Source: Eumeta japonica (Eukaryota; Arthropoda; Insecta; Lepidoptera; Psychidae). Taken from it: 64,000 nt of DNA. The notes beneath the pieces were generated by a model. It made no database searches and was not told the origin of the DNA. It saw only the letters and a list, made by a program, of their open reading frames with translations. Positions 54,609 through 64,000 of the stretch are shown piece after piece. The position numbers were made by a program, and so were the translations under genes. Every line of letters starts with the position of its first letter. The first letter of the stretch is position 1. The stretch covers positions 1-64,000 of the forward strand of contig BGZK01002017.1 in assembly GCA_005406025.1 (NCBI GenBank). The letters run 5' to 3'.

Positions 54609-55849
54609 ACAAATATTGGTGGAACTTTTAACACCAAAATAATCGCGGTCGCTTCTTTGTATTTGTGAATAAACACGTTCACTTGGGGAGCGCCCGAGAA
54701 GCGAACGCTATCACTCTCGGAGCCGTCCTCCTGCTGCTGCGCCAACACGGCGCCCAGGCCCGTCGGACTCGCGTCGACCGTGAGCACGGTGGATAAACGC
54801 GGGTCGTAGTGCGCTAACGCCAGTTCCGATTCCAAGGCGCGTTTTACCGTTTCGAAAGCGCTCTGATGCGCCTCCGACCACATCCATTTTGCACCCATTT
54901 TTAGCAAATCGTGCAAAGGGCCTAATATTGTAGACATGCGCGGGACGAATGAGCGATAATAATTAACTAAACCGAGAAACGATTTTAATTGCGAAACATT
55001 TTTCGGAGGTTCGGCCTCTTTGATAGCCTTGACTTTTTCGGGAGAAGTATGTAGTCCATCTTTGTCTATCACGAAGCCTAAGTATTCGATGGACTTTTGA
55101 AAAAAAACACATTTTTCTTTCTGTAAGGTTAACCCCGCTTCTTGTAATCTATTTAATACTTCATTTAATCTTTTCCGATGTGTATCTTTGTTTGGCCCAG
55201 ATATTAAAATATCGTCTAAAAATATACATATTCCTTCTATGCCGGCCAGAATTCGTTCCATTGTTTTTTGAAATATCGCAGGCGCCGACGATAACCCAAA
55301 AACCAGTCGCGTAAATTGGAAAAGACCGCGGTGCGTGTTGATGCAAGTGAGCGGCTGCGAGTCCTCAGTCAGTTCGAGTTGCATATACGCCATCGATAAG
55401 TCGAGCTTGCTAAACTCCTTGCCTTCATGTAGGCGTGCGAATAATTCCTCTATGCGTGGTAGCGGATACCTATCGATGTGCAGCACTTTATTCAGAGTGA
55501 CCGAGTAATCGCCGCACACGCGCACCGTACCGTCCGACTTTAATACCGGTGTGATAGGAGTTGCGTAATCAGAGTAATTTACGCTTTTCAAAATACCCGT
55601 TTCGATCAATTTATCTAACGCTTCGTCTACTTTCGGTTTTAATGCAAACGGGACCGGTCGCGGTTTGAAAAAAATAGGCTTAGCATCGGGCTTAAGTTGT
55701 AACTGAATTTTAAATTTATTTAATTTACCTAATTTATTTGAGAAAACGGCCGGAAATTTATTCATTAATATTTTCGCTACTGATGTTTCTTCAATTACCG
55801 GATTATCTATATATTTCATTTCACTTATACCTAAATTAAATTCTGACAT
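54569..55849 (-). CDS. Gypsy reverse transcriptase and start of RNase H
   Basis: A 426-codon open frame holds GILKSVNYSDYATPITPVLK, RYPLPRIEELFARL, FSKLDLSMAYMQLEL, the catalytic FLDDILISG box, and YLGFVIDKDGLHTSPEKVKA. RNase H begins at LTVDASPTGLGAVLAQQQ, but a deletion/frameshift near 54690-54620 destroys its middle. Confidence 0.88.
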   Translation of the reverse strand: MSEFNLGISEMKYIDNPVIEETSVAKILMNKFPAVFSNKLGKLNKFKIQLQLKPDAKPIFFKPRPVPFALKPKVDEALDKLIETGILKSVNYSDYATPITPVLKSDGTVRVCGDYSVTLNKVLHIDRYPLPRIEELFARLHEGKEFSKLDLSMAYMQLELTEDSQPLTCINTHRGLFQFTRLVFGLSSAPAIFQKTMERILAGIEGICIFLDDILISGPNKDTHRKRLNEVLNRLQEAGLTLQKEKCVFFQKSIEYLGFVIDKDGLHTSPEKVKAIKEAEPPKNVSQLKSFLGLVNYYRSFVPRMSTILGPLHDLLKMGAKWMWSEAHQSAFETVKRALESELALAHYDPRLSTVLTVDASPTGLGAVLAQQQEDGSESDSVRFSGAPQVNVFIHKYKEATAIILVLKVPPIFVWQGRSICSQNRS

Positions 55850-55911
55850 AAAATCACGCCCTAGGATAGGCGCGGGCTGGACGTGACAGCCATTGTCAAT
55901 AATATAAAATT

Positions 55912-56155
55912 TTATTTGTTTCGTGCGCCCTCTGTAGGTAACCGATAGTGAACAACTTCCGCGGGCGTTATAGGTGATCCGTCGTAACAGCGCAAACTAC
56001 CGTTAATTCGACTTAAGGCTTGGTGTTTGAAGTAGGCGGTATAGAACGTGTTCGACATAGCTGACACAGCACTACCACTGTCTACCTCGCATTCGATGCT
56101 CAACCGGTTCAGTGTTACGACCACAAACAAAGGCGAACCGTTTACACATTTAATA
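55912..56155 (-). CDS. Gypsy aspartic protease fragment
   Basis: The frame reads PLFVVVTLNRLSIECEVDSG followed by SAVSAMS, the DSG catalytic triad with its hydrophobic flank. It ends at about 55912 after EGARNK. Retroviral-type proteases work as dimers and cut the polyprotein. Confidence 0.7.
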
Positions 56156-56475
56156 TTATAACATTTTTATTACCTTCAACATCTCCCGCGAGCTCCGCCG
56201 CCAAATAGTGGGAAGCCCTGGCGTCTCCCTTCTACCCTGCGTCGCAAATGCCCCTTTTTCGCACTTATTACACTTGTAGTTCGCAAATCTACACTCTTTG
56301 CATTGTGATTCGCATTCCCACACACGAAACACCGAACACTGGAAGTACTTAACGGCGCGCCTCGACGTCGACCGTGCGCCGCCGCCCGCCGCTCGACGCG
56401 CTCTCCAGTGGCGCACCTTGTCCACCGGTTGCCGTCTTCAACGCGAACACGCCGCCGACCGAGCTCGCGCCGCCA
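56156..56475 (-). pseudogene. Gypsy Gag, nucleocapsid part
   Basis: Two CCHC knuckles are recognisable in different frames: CFVCGNANHNAK, then CNKCEKGAFATQG. In the second the usual His and last Cys are replaced by Ala and Gly. A frameshift falls inside the first knuckle. RNA binding would be impaired. Confidence 0.65.
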
Positions 56476-57030
56476 CTATCTCCGGCCGGTGCGCGTTGCG
56501 CAGCCGCGCGCGCACTGTACGGACTGGACCAGCTCCATCGCTGCCACGAATGTTATCTTGCCAGCATCTTCCGTGAATAAGCGTTCTTTTCCCTCATCCT
56601 GCAGACCGAGGATAAATCTGTCTCTGAGCATGATGTCTAGCTCACTTTGAAAATTGCAGTAACGGGCGAGTGTGCGCACCCGCGCTGCCCACTCTGCCAC
56701 ATCTTCCCCGGGCCGCTGTTCCGCGCGGTAGAAGTTATAGCGCTCGGCAAACACGCTCCGCTTGATCATAAAATGGGCATCGAAAAGAGACACCAAACGC
56801 TCATACGGAACCGCATCGAGTGAATCAGGTGCTACCAGACTTGACGCCACTCGCATTGTGTCTTCGGTGAGCGCCGTAATGAGAAAAGCGCGCCGACGCC
56901 GCTGATTTTTGTCGTTCTCGTCCGTTACGCCGTTTGCCACGCAGAACTGGGTGAGCCGCACTTTGAAGGCTTCCCAGTCATGGCTATGATGGTCAAACGA
57001 TAGTGACCCACCAAAAAGACCTAACGACAT
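56476..57030 (-). CDS. Gypsy Gag, capsid part
   Basis: The frame starts MSLGLFGGSLSFDHHSHDWE and includes RYNFYRAEQRPGEDVAEWAA then LARYCNFQSELDIMLRDRFI, the conserved Mag-lineage capsid core. About 184 codons are open. The frame is lost before the zinc knuckles, so it is a fragment of a larger polyprotein. Confidence 0.8.
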   Translation of the reverse strand: MSLGLFGGSLSFDHHSHDWEAFKVRLTQFCVANGVTDENDKNQRRRRAFLITALTEDTMRVASSLVAPDSLDAVPYERLVSLFDAHFMIKRSVFAERYNFYRAEQRPGEDVAEWAARVRTLARYCNFQSELDIMLRDRFILGLQDEGKERLFTEDAGKITFVAAMELVQSVQCARGCATRTGRR

Positions 57031-57095
57031 TGTGATATCCTTATATCACTTCTTGCACGCACTTTACACTTTATTACTATTTTCCTCGTCGCCAA

Positions 57096-57430
57096 TTGTT
57101 AAGTATGAAAACTACATGTCTGCTTAGTTACAAGGTTTATTGCAAACTGACTCCTACCCACATATACACTACAGATGTATAACACCAGAATCCGCAACCG
57201 AATATAACACCTAAGAGTTCACGTTAAAGGTGAAATTATGTTACACGAATTACGATTGCGTCATTTCGTTGTCGAAGGAAACTCGCGATCAACCGAGTTG
57301 CCAAGTCTCCCCCCCGCTCGCTCGCGGCTTGCGACCGGAGGTTCGCGGTCCGAGGCGTCGCCATAACGCTATAATACAACTGAATATGGAAGACTCAACA
57401 TTTCACATTGATTACGACGATTGCGAACAT
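57096..57430 (-). repeat. Putative 5' LTR of the Gypsy element
   Basis: The end adjoining the primer-binding site reads CATACTTAACA. A CAATAAACC polyadenylation-type signal lies about 40 bases inside. The outer boundary is not fixed because no second LTR is available for comparison. Confidence 0.5.
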
Positions 57431-57639
57431 TCTGAATTTATCGTCTAAATAACCCGGTTGCTTTCGAGTTATTTGAAGTGTTTTATATAGGGCTTACGTT
57501 ACTAACGTAAGAAGGCTGGATATTATTTACATAATTATTGAAAATTAAAAATAATTTTAAGTGTCTGTATACCAAAAAGCAATAATTTATTTATTTATGA
57601 ATTATGCATATTAAATATTTTATGAAAGGGAAGCCGATA

Positions 57640-58110
57640 AGAATCGAGTTCTTAGAAGCCGTCGCCCCTACTCGATACAGACGCTCGTCCAGAGTCGTCG
57701 CGTTTGGCGTGCGGGATAGATCATAGATCAGGATCGGAATCGCTGTCATCACAAACGATATAATTATCAATTGTCTTTCTTCTAATTCTTCAAGTCTTTC
57801 CATTTCCCAATAATTATTGGTCAACCTATTGACTTGGTTTATTTGTTTTTCTCCAATCGGCTACGGTTATTGATTCGATCGCTTCGCGGGTCAATCTCTC
57901 GAATGTATTTTTCCGATTGATTTACACTATTTGCCTCGACTTTCCGTTCTATTAAGTTCCATACGTATTCTACGGGATGTAGATCGCTTCAGTAAGGAGG
58001 TAGGCTGGACACTTCGTGATCGTTAACCTTTAATCAAAATAATAATGTTTCGGAAGACGATTTTGTATAATTCAATAATTTAACTCTTTTTTTCATCATT
58101 TTGGAGTCGT
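57640..58110 (-). pseudogene. Tc1-like (DDE_3) transposase C-terminal fragment
   Basis: With stops, the minus strand reads HEVSSLPPY, then SDLHPVEYVWNLIERKVEAN, matching the LPPYxPDLNPIEyvW motif with the third catalytic acid. An acidic tail (IVCDDSDSDPDL) follows. Upstream KRVKLLNYTKSSSE is in the expected spacing. Only the end of the protein remains. Confidence 0.6.
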
Positions 58111-58114
58111 ATTG

Positions 58115-58720
58115 AATTTTTTTTTTTCGTCCAAACAATTTTTCATATCCTGTTTAAGCTCTTGTTGCCATATTGAGGTCATTGTTAGGGATGCGTTAAT
58201 TTATTTGGTATATGAGGGGCATTATCCATAACGCTTATACAATGTGTCCAATAAATATCGGATCAAAATGAGGGAGGAAAAAGTCCAGGTCCTGCTCTAT
58301 CAGAAAAACTGAAATCACCTTAATGACAAATAACACGGTTTTTAAAATATTTACACTTTTTTGTTTGTTTTTTAAATAGTCACCTTTAGTGAGTTTTTGT
58401 TTTATATCTATTTACCCATGTTTTTAATTTTTATGTTTGATGAGGCTACTAAATAGAGGTGCTGTTACATGCAAAAGATTTTTAAAATACATGTTTTAGT
58501 TTTTTTATAAAATACTTAATTCACAAAATTAACTCTATCCCACCTCACATTGTAAAATTTTGATTGTTCACACTGTAAAAATGTATGAAATGTAGACTGT
58601 CCATCATCTTAAAAACATGCCCATTTAGTCCAAATTTCAAACTGGTATCATTTATAAAAACAATCTTAAAAATATTAAATTTATTGTTTTATGAATATAA
58701 TTAGGTGGAAATTTTATGAA
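58115..58720. other. AT-rich stretch, nothing recognised
   Basis: No coding frame or repeat end could be assigned. Confidence 0.3.
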
Positions 58721-58744
58721 AAAAACTGATCATTATTAAAGAAA

Positions 58745-59690
58745 AATAATTTATTTTATGGAAAATGTATCGAAATTGACTAAAACTATTTTAAAGAAGA
58801 TGTTCAAAATGACCTCCACTTTGCCTAATACATTGACATCTTCTTATGAAAGACCTTTTAGTACTGCCGTGATTCTCGTGTCTCGAGTGATTTCTGTAGC
58901 GGCTGAGAAAATACGTTGCCGCAATTGTTGTACATTCTGTATTGGTTTTCATAAACTTTCTTTAAACACCCCCAATAATAAAAATCTAAAGGGTTTAAGT
59001 CTGGCGATCGAGGAGGCTACAGAATGGGGCCAAGGCCGATCCAGCGTGCTGGAAAAATATTGTTTAAGTGATCCCTTACTCGAGTATCGTAATGTGCTGG
59101 ACATCCATCATTCTGGTACCACATAGTCACTCTTTGTGCCAAATTTAAATCTTCCAGGAGAACCGGCAGATCATTTTGTAGAAAATGCAAATAGTTTGCA
59201 CCATTCAGGTTTTCCGGTAATTCAAAAGGTCCTATCACCTTACCATCGTAAATACCACTCATAAATTAATTTTAAATTGGTATTGAAATCGGTCCTCCTA
59301 TGTAAATGTGGTTTTCCAATGCCCAACTATGCAGATTGTGCATATTAAAATACCCTGTCTCTTGCACGTCGATTCGTCAGACCAAAGAATTTGATTAAAA
59401 ATTAGGATCTTCTCTAATTTTACTTAGCATAACGCGGCAAAATTGAATTCTTTTTGGATAATCTCGCGGAAGCAATGCTTGAACGCGACGCACGTGGTAA
59501 GGATGGAGTCTGTATCTTTTTAAAATATTGTGTACAGTGGATTTTGGAATGCCAGTACGTCTTTGGATCGCGCGGACCGACGTTGATGGATCGTCCTCTA
59601 TTTCGTCCAATACATCGTCGTAATTTGGTGGAAGGTTCGATAAAAGATTTTCATAATCCAACACTGACCGGGAGTGTTGTATATACGCGC
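58745..59690 (-). pseudogene. Mariner-like transposase
   Basis: The minus strand holds a helix-turn-helix N-terminus (VRAIQRRTGIPKSTVHNILK, then LHPYHVRRVQALLPRDYPKR), and after a gap VIGPFELPENLNGANYLHFL, MWYQNDGCPAHYD (second Asp), then PPRSPDLNPLDFYYWG (third Asp). The region around the first Asp (about 59270-59395) is scrambled and stops are present. About 35 residues separate the last two acids. Confidence 0.7.
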
Positions 59691-60144
59691 TCTTTTATCC
59701 AATGTATTTTTCCAGTATTTATGTACTGTATAGTGGTTGTGTATACACGTTTCCTCTATACATGTAATCGGTTTTTTATTCACACCGTTTTAATTATTTT
59801 GTTTCTAACACTGCAAGTAGCGAGCTTGACATGCAGCTAACTCCGGTTTTCGGTAAGTCTTTTAATGTTTAAACTAAGACTTACGCGCAGGCGAGTTCCT
59901 GTGCCCTTTGGTCAAATTAATGAACGCAACATGTAGCTGTTACACATACGAATTTATTTGTTAACTAAGAATAGTTTACATGCATTGACACATTTAATTA
60001 CCGTAAAACAAATGATGAATTATAGACAAATGCACAACGCAATAGTACGCGACCTACCTCAGTATTTTTTATAATAGTATACTAACTGCTTCGGGCGTCG
60101 GTCAGCAAAGGGGGTAGATATAGAATTTTATGATAAGTGATTGA

Positions 60145-60190
60145 CCAGCCGGGGGCCTTATTACCTAAAAGAAATCAATTTCTGATTTCG
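60145..60190. repeat. Possible left terminal repeat of a larger element
   Basis: CCGGGGGCCTTATTACCTAA is matched in inverted orientation at 63010-63050 (TACGTAATAAGGCCCCGG), with weaker similarity further in (GATTTC/CGATTTC runs). The two ends would bracket the piggyBac and foldback sequences. Confidence 0.5.
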
Positions 60191-60503
60191 CAGGATTTTA
60201 AATTTATTTTACTAATTCCCAAGTTGATATTTCGAAATACTAATTGTCTTTCTATTAACCTTTAAGTACACGCATTGTTTTGGGTAATATTCCGTCACGC
60301 GTGGGGTCCAGAAGTATCCCCAATATAAATTTACATATATATTCAGAATTGTTCAATATTTAATAAAATTGAACAAAAGAGTCAACTTCTGACTAACTTA
60401 CTATTTTTTTCTAATAAAGTATGAATCAAAAACAAGAAATTATAAGAAAAAATAACAATAAGCACTAAAGATAAAAAAATGACAATAGGTGAAATGTACT
60501 ATC

Positions 60504-60990
60504 CTAAACTAACATAAAAATTATTCTTTGGGAAGGCATGGTAAGCAATAAGCAATTGCTGTTGAATGAGGCTTTGCAAATCGTTTTCTGGCAAGACTTG
60601 CAAGCAATAGAACTTTTTATCCTTAGATCTTGACACAATAACATCTTCGCTTCATTTTGGGGCACTAGGACCAGCTTCATCTGAACTAGACAAAGACTGC
60701 TTTTGTCGATCAACTTGCTCATTATTGCTCTTATATCTTTGGTCAAGTTAGGATTATTTTCCAGTCTTTGGCAAATATGTGGCTTTATAAGAGACATTGC
60801 AATAGACTTTATGTAGTTTCGTCGGCTCATTTTCTGATTTTGATTAGATAAAACCAGAGAACATAACCATTAGCAATTGAAATATTCATTATAGCACCAA
60901 AATTGCATTTGGCCATCTTCGTGTTCGTCGTGAGCATGAGTAATTTGAACATTTCAAACCCAAAGCATCTACTCCTCCTTTAGTGCTGTT
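60504..60990 (-). pseudogene. piggyBac transposase, C-terminus with Cys-rich domain
   Basis: The minus strand gives NISIANGYVLWFYLIK (end of the catalytic domain) and SRRNYIKSIAMSLIKPHICQ. After frame changes there is a CRD (RRCYCV, then SSIACKSCQKTICKA, then YCLPCLPK) of the cross-brace zinc type that binds terminal repeats. All three core aspartates are missing. Confidence 0.7.
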
Positions 60991-61339
60991 ATAAAATTCT
61001 ATGATTTCTGGTTTTCTGGTTTCGATGATGCTGTGCTGTCGAGTACGAGATGGATGTGGTGGAGTTTTGCTCCATTTGAACCAGTTTTACCGTAAAACTG
61101 TTGCTGCTTGTATCCTCTGCGGATTCAGTATCGGAAGAATCATCGCTTTCTATTTCAGACGCTGAATTATGTTCGCTATGTATTGATTCACAGTCACTTA
61201 TATCACCTACCTCTTCCAAAATATTCTCTTGAGCCGTGTCTTCTATGCCTTCTTTCAGAGTCACTTCAAAATCGTGTATAATTTGGGCAATTTGATTTCG
61301 GTTAATCGACGACTCATTTTTCCATCTATACAACACCAA
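60989..61339 (-). pseudogene. piggyBac transposase, acidic N-terminus
   Basis: The Asp/Glu/Ser-rich N-terminal region (EVGDISDCESIHSEHNSASE, then IESDDSSDTESAED) is typical of piggyBac transposases upstream of the DDD core. The frame begins MVLYRWKNESSINRNQI, where an earlier start in a preceding exon is possible. It stops before the core. Confidence 0.55.
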
Positions 61340-61879
61340 TTCTGAAAAGGAAACAAATAAAATATAACCAAATTGAAAAGTTACTACGTTAAATCACGGG
61401 TGGGTCTGCAGGTAGCCCCACGTAAGCAAATGCAACTTACCTTAGCAGAAGAGCGACAAACGTCCACTCCGCCGAAACGCCTCGCGTCGCACTGAGATTA
61501 CCCGCGCGCGATCGTCACTTGTCAATTTCAAAAATACCGTTAAAAACAGTGCGGGTCTGCTTAGACCCCGCCCGTGACGTTAAAGGTTAACAGTGTTGCC
61601 TCTACAATGAAATCACTAAATTATAATAATGAAATTTAATCGCATATTTGAATTCAAAAATCGTTAGGGATCGCGATTTCGCAATTATTCGAGAATTACG
61701 CTCTCAAACCGAAGACTGGTCTATAGCGATTCTCAAGCGATTTACAATCGATTTTCCGTCATTCGTATTTCATGCAAAGTGAATAATTATTTTTTTATAT
61801 AAATCGTTAGATTAAACAAAATCTTTACACATTTATCGAGGACCTAAAAATTTACAATAATATGGTATAATTGGACTGA

Positions 61880-62478
61880 TCTTGATGATGGAGCTAGAAG
61901 GTAGGCACAGGAATTCCAAAATGGAATAACATATCCTAGACGTGTTTGAGCTTGTTAGAGTTGTCTTGAGATGTACTCTCACCATGAGTGATTTTCAGGG
62001 TCTGATGATGGAGACGGAAGGTAACCACTAGCACTCCATAATAGAACAACGTAGTCTAGTCTTATTTGGGCTTCATGGAATTTTTAAATGGACTTTGACC
62101 ATAATGGCTTTCAGGATCTGATGATGGAGCCAGAAGGTAAACACAGGAACTCCATTAAAAACAACGTATCCTGGCCGTGTTTGGTCTTGTAGAAATCGTC
62201 TTAAGATGTACTTTGACCATGAACGATTTTCAGGGTCTGATGATGCAGCTGGAAGGTAAGCACTAGTACTCATAACAGGACAACATATCCGGTGTTTGCG
62301 GTTGTTGGAATTGTCTTGAATGGACTTTAACCGTGATTGGTTCTGATGATGGAACCGGAAGGTAGACGCTAGTCATAATCAACGCAACCTAGCCATGTTT
62401 GGACTTGTTGATATTCTCGTGGATACATCTTTGACCATGATTGGCTTTCAGGGTCTGATAACGGAGCTGGAAGTTTGG
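61880..62478 (+). repeat. ~116-bp tandem repeat array, forward half
   Basis: Six units are marked by CAGGGTCTGATGATGGAGC-like sequence at about 61880, 62001, 62117, 62236, 62342 and 62455. Units diverge by scattered substitutions and small deletions. Confidence 0.85.
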
Positions 62479-62860
62479 AAGCTCCATCGTCAGACCCTGA
62501 AAGTCAATCGTGGTCAAAATCCATTTCAGGCCATTCCAACAAGCCCAAATATGGTTAGGATATATTGTTCCGTTACGATATGTTAATTCCGGTACCAACC
62601 GTCGGGCTCCATCATCAGACCCTGAAAGCCAATTATGGCCAAAGTCCACTTAAAAAAATCTATTAAGAACACATACGACTAAATTACGTTGTTCTATTAT
62701 GGAGTACTAGTGCTTACCTTCCGGCTCCATCATCAGACCCTGAAAGTCACTCATGGTGGAGAGTACATCTCAAGAGAACTCTAGCAAGATCAAATACGAC
62801 TAGGATATGTTATTCCGTTATAGTGTTCCTGTGCCTACCTTCTGGCTCATTCATCAGATC
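62479..62860 (-). repeat. ~120-bp tandem repeat array, inverted half
   Basis: Four units in the opposite direction are marked by GCTCCATCATCAGACCCTGA at about 62481, 62606, 62724 and 62844. The head-to-head junction forms an imperfect hairpin of about 28-base arms. Confidence 0.85.
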
Positions 62861-63399
62861 AGTTCATTTATACCATATTCTTGTACAGCTATCGGTCCTC
62901 GATAAGTGCGCAAAGTTTAAATTTAATCTGACTCTTTAAAGTCACTCAAAATTGCGTATAAGAATAACATTTTTTTTTATACCTAACAATTTCGACTCAC
63001 AAATCGATTCCGGAATCGCAATCGATTTCTACTTTTACGTAATAAGGCCCCGGGTCCCATTCCCAATGCATACCGCCGCGGCGCACGTCTCAGCAAGTTA
63101 AGACAAAATTTATCTTATTGTAGTTTATGTGAGATTGTGTAGGTAATATTTATTTATTTGAATTGTTTGTATATTATAATAGAAAGCAATTATATCTATA
63201 TATTTACATGAAAGTAAATAATTTTTATGCGTTAATATAATGCTATATTTATGTATGTTTATTTATATATTTTCATTTATGTAATGATAATCATTTTTTG
63301 AGTCCGGATACGCCACACGGTCTCTATTAAAACTTGTGTTTTCTTCGAACATTTTTTAAAACTGCAATTCAATTTTCTGTTAAAATTTTCCCAAGTGCC

Positions 63400-64000
63400 T
63401 CTCTTTGTTCTGGAAAATTCATGTCTTTTTTGTAACAGTCAAATTTTTTTTTAACGTTGGCGCCACCTTTTTCACAGTATACGAACTGTTGGTCTTGGTC
63501 TTAAACATCTTGGTCTTAGTAGCATTCAATTTTAAGTTCACTGATATTTGGAGCTCTTTTAAGTTCTTCATTATACTAGTAAGAACTGTGGTGCTATCGC
63601 TTATAATGATAATGTCGTCTGCGAATGATAATGTAATGGGGAGATTAATTTCTGCATTCTAGTCTAACCTTACTTCGCTGACTAACTCTAGAGTTCTTAA
63701 TACGTCGTCCAACACAATAGTAAAAAGCCGAGGTGAAAGTGGACATCCTTGTTTGGCACCTTTTCCTTTGGTGATACTTTGAGTTTTTTGTCCAAACCGT
63801 AGGATTGACGTGTGTTCTTTGAGACAAGACATGATTCTGTTGGCTGACCCTTGTTTTCAGACTATCATATAGACCACAAAAGTTTACCGAATCGAACACT
63901 TTTTCTATGTCGAATTACATACACGGGCTTATTTGCCTTCCAGTTTTCATCCAAAATTCGTCTAACTACAAATATGTGATCGTCCGTCGATCTGTACCTC
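63400..64000 (-). pseudogene. Non-LTR reverse transcriptase fragment, runs off the window
   Basis: From the right edge leftwards the minus strand reads DDHIFVVRRILDENWKANKP, then DIEKVFDSVN (first Asp block), then GCPLSPRLFTIVLDDVL-like sequence in another frame, then PITLSFADDIIIISDSTTVL with the catalytic FADD box, then KELQISVNLKLNATKTKMFK. Several frameshifts. The clade differs from the RTE-like and CR1-like copies elsewhere. Confidence 0.75.

Larger units (their letters stand above)
52752..57095 (-). mobile_element. Ty3/Gypsy retrotransposon (Mag-like), no 3' LTR seen
   Basis: Gag, zinc-knuckle, protease, reverse transcriptase, RNase H and integrase follow one another in the usual order on the minus strand. 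The primer-binding region (ATTGGCGACGAGGAAAATAG, about 57094-57075) directly follows a putative LTR ending CTTAACA. Several frameshifts break the polyprotein. Past the integrase tail at 52752 no copy of the 5' LTR is visible; hAT-type sequence begins instead. No envelope gene is present. Confidence 0.85.
60255..61590 (-). mobile_element. piggyBac element, internally deleted, TTAA ends
   Basis: TTAA flanks both ends (60255-60258 and 61587-61590). The inner ends are inverted: CCTTTAAGTACACGC on the left, CCTTTAACGTCACGG on the right read inward. Further in, CGTCACGCGTGGGGTC and its right-hand equivalent also match. Both ends of a piggyBac transposase are inside; the catalytic middle is gone. 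Confidence 0.8.
61665..63035. mobile_element. Foldback-type element
   Basis: Outer arms match inverted: TTTATCGAGGACC and AATATGGTATAA on the left (about 61835-61880) face their reverse complements at about 62865-62910. Between them lies a repeat array that reverses direction near 62478. Non-coding. Confidence 0.7.

Overview
The window looks like insect nuclear DNA, most probably from a moth or butterfly. It is AT-rich and intron-rich, it carries a haemolymph-type CLIP serine protease with the FPHM and WLCGG signatures of the snake/HP21 group, and it is packed with decayed transposable elements of kinds common in Lepidoptera. Nothing in it is bacterial. The species cannot be fixed from this sequence.

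The left 27 kb is dominated by one intact host gene on the minus strand. I assembled it from 13 exons between 27159 and 1091. All splice sites are AG/GT, all codon phases agree, and no stop interrupts the frame. The 517-residue product reads signal peptide, Sushi/CCP domain, linker, CLIP domain, linker, trypsin-like protease domain with a complete His-Asp-Ser triad. A Sushi module in front of a CLIP protease is an unusual arrangement. The protein is presumably secreted and part of a proteolytic immune or developmental cascade. Its introns hold truncated non-LTR retrotransposons (including a 5'-inverted RTE-like copy that looks like twin priming), two broken mariners, a TTA-flanked MITE, several long inverted repeats and dispersed repeat fragments.

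From 27 to 36 kb there are more CR1/jockey-like and RTE-like fragments, microsatellites, a second copy of a 450-500 bp repeat, and a decayed unrecognised open region at 30.1-30.5 kb. At 36.6-38.7 kb lies a PIF/Harbinger remnant with a transposase N-terminus, an opposed accessory reading frame, one left and two right inverted-repeat ends, two adjacent short perfect hairpins and an embedded hAT C-terminal fragment. From 38.7 to about 46 kb I see almost only AT-rich, unassigned DNA.

The right 18 kb is nested mobile DNA: a mosaic with long direct duplications (47.6-50.0 kb), a ZMYM1-like hAT transposase (50.0-52.4 kb), a Mag-like Ty3/Gypsy element (52.75-57.1 kb) lacking a visible 3' LTR, a Tc1-like C-terminal fragment (57.6-58.1 kb), a mariner-like element (58.7-59.7 kb), a piggyBac remnant with TTAA ends (60.26-61.59 kb), a foldback-type element built from ~116 bp repeats pointing in both directions (61.87-62.87 kb), and a reverse transcriptase fragment running off the end. 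None of these mobile elements looks fully intact. The protease gene is the only gene I would call functional.
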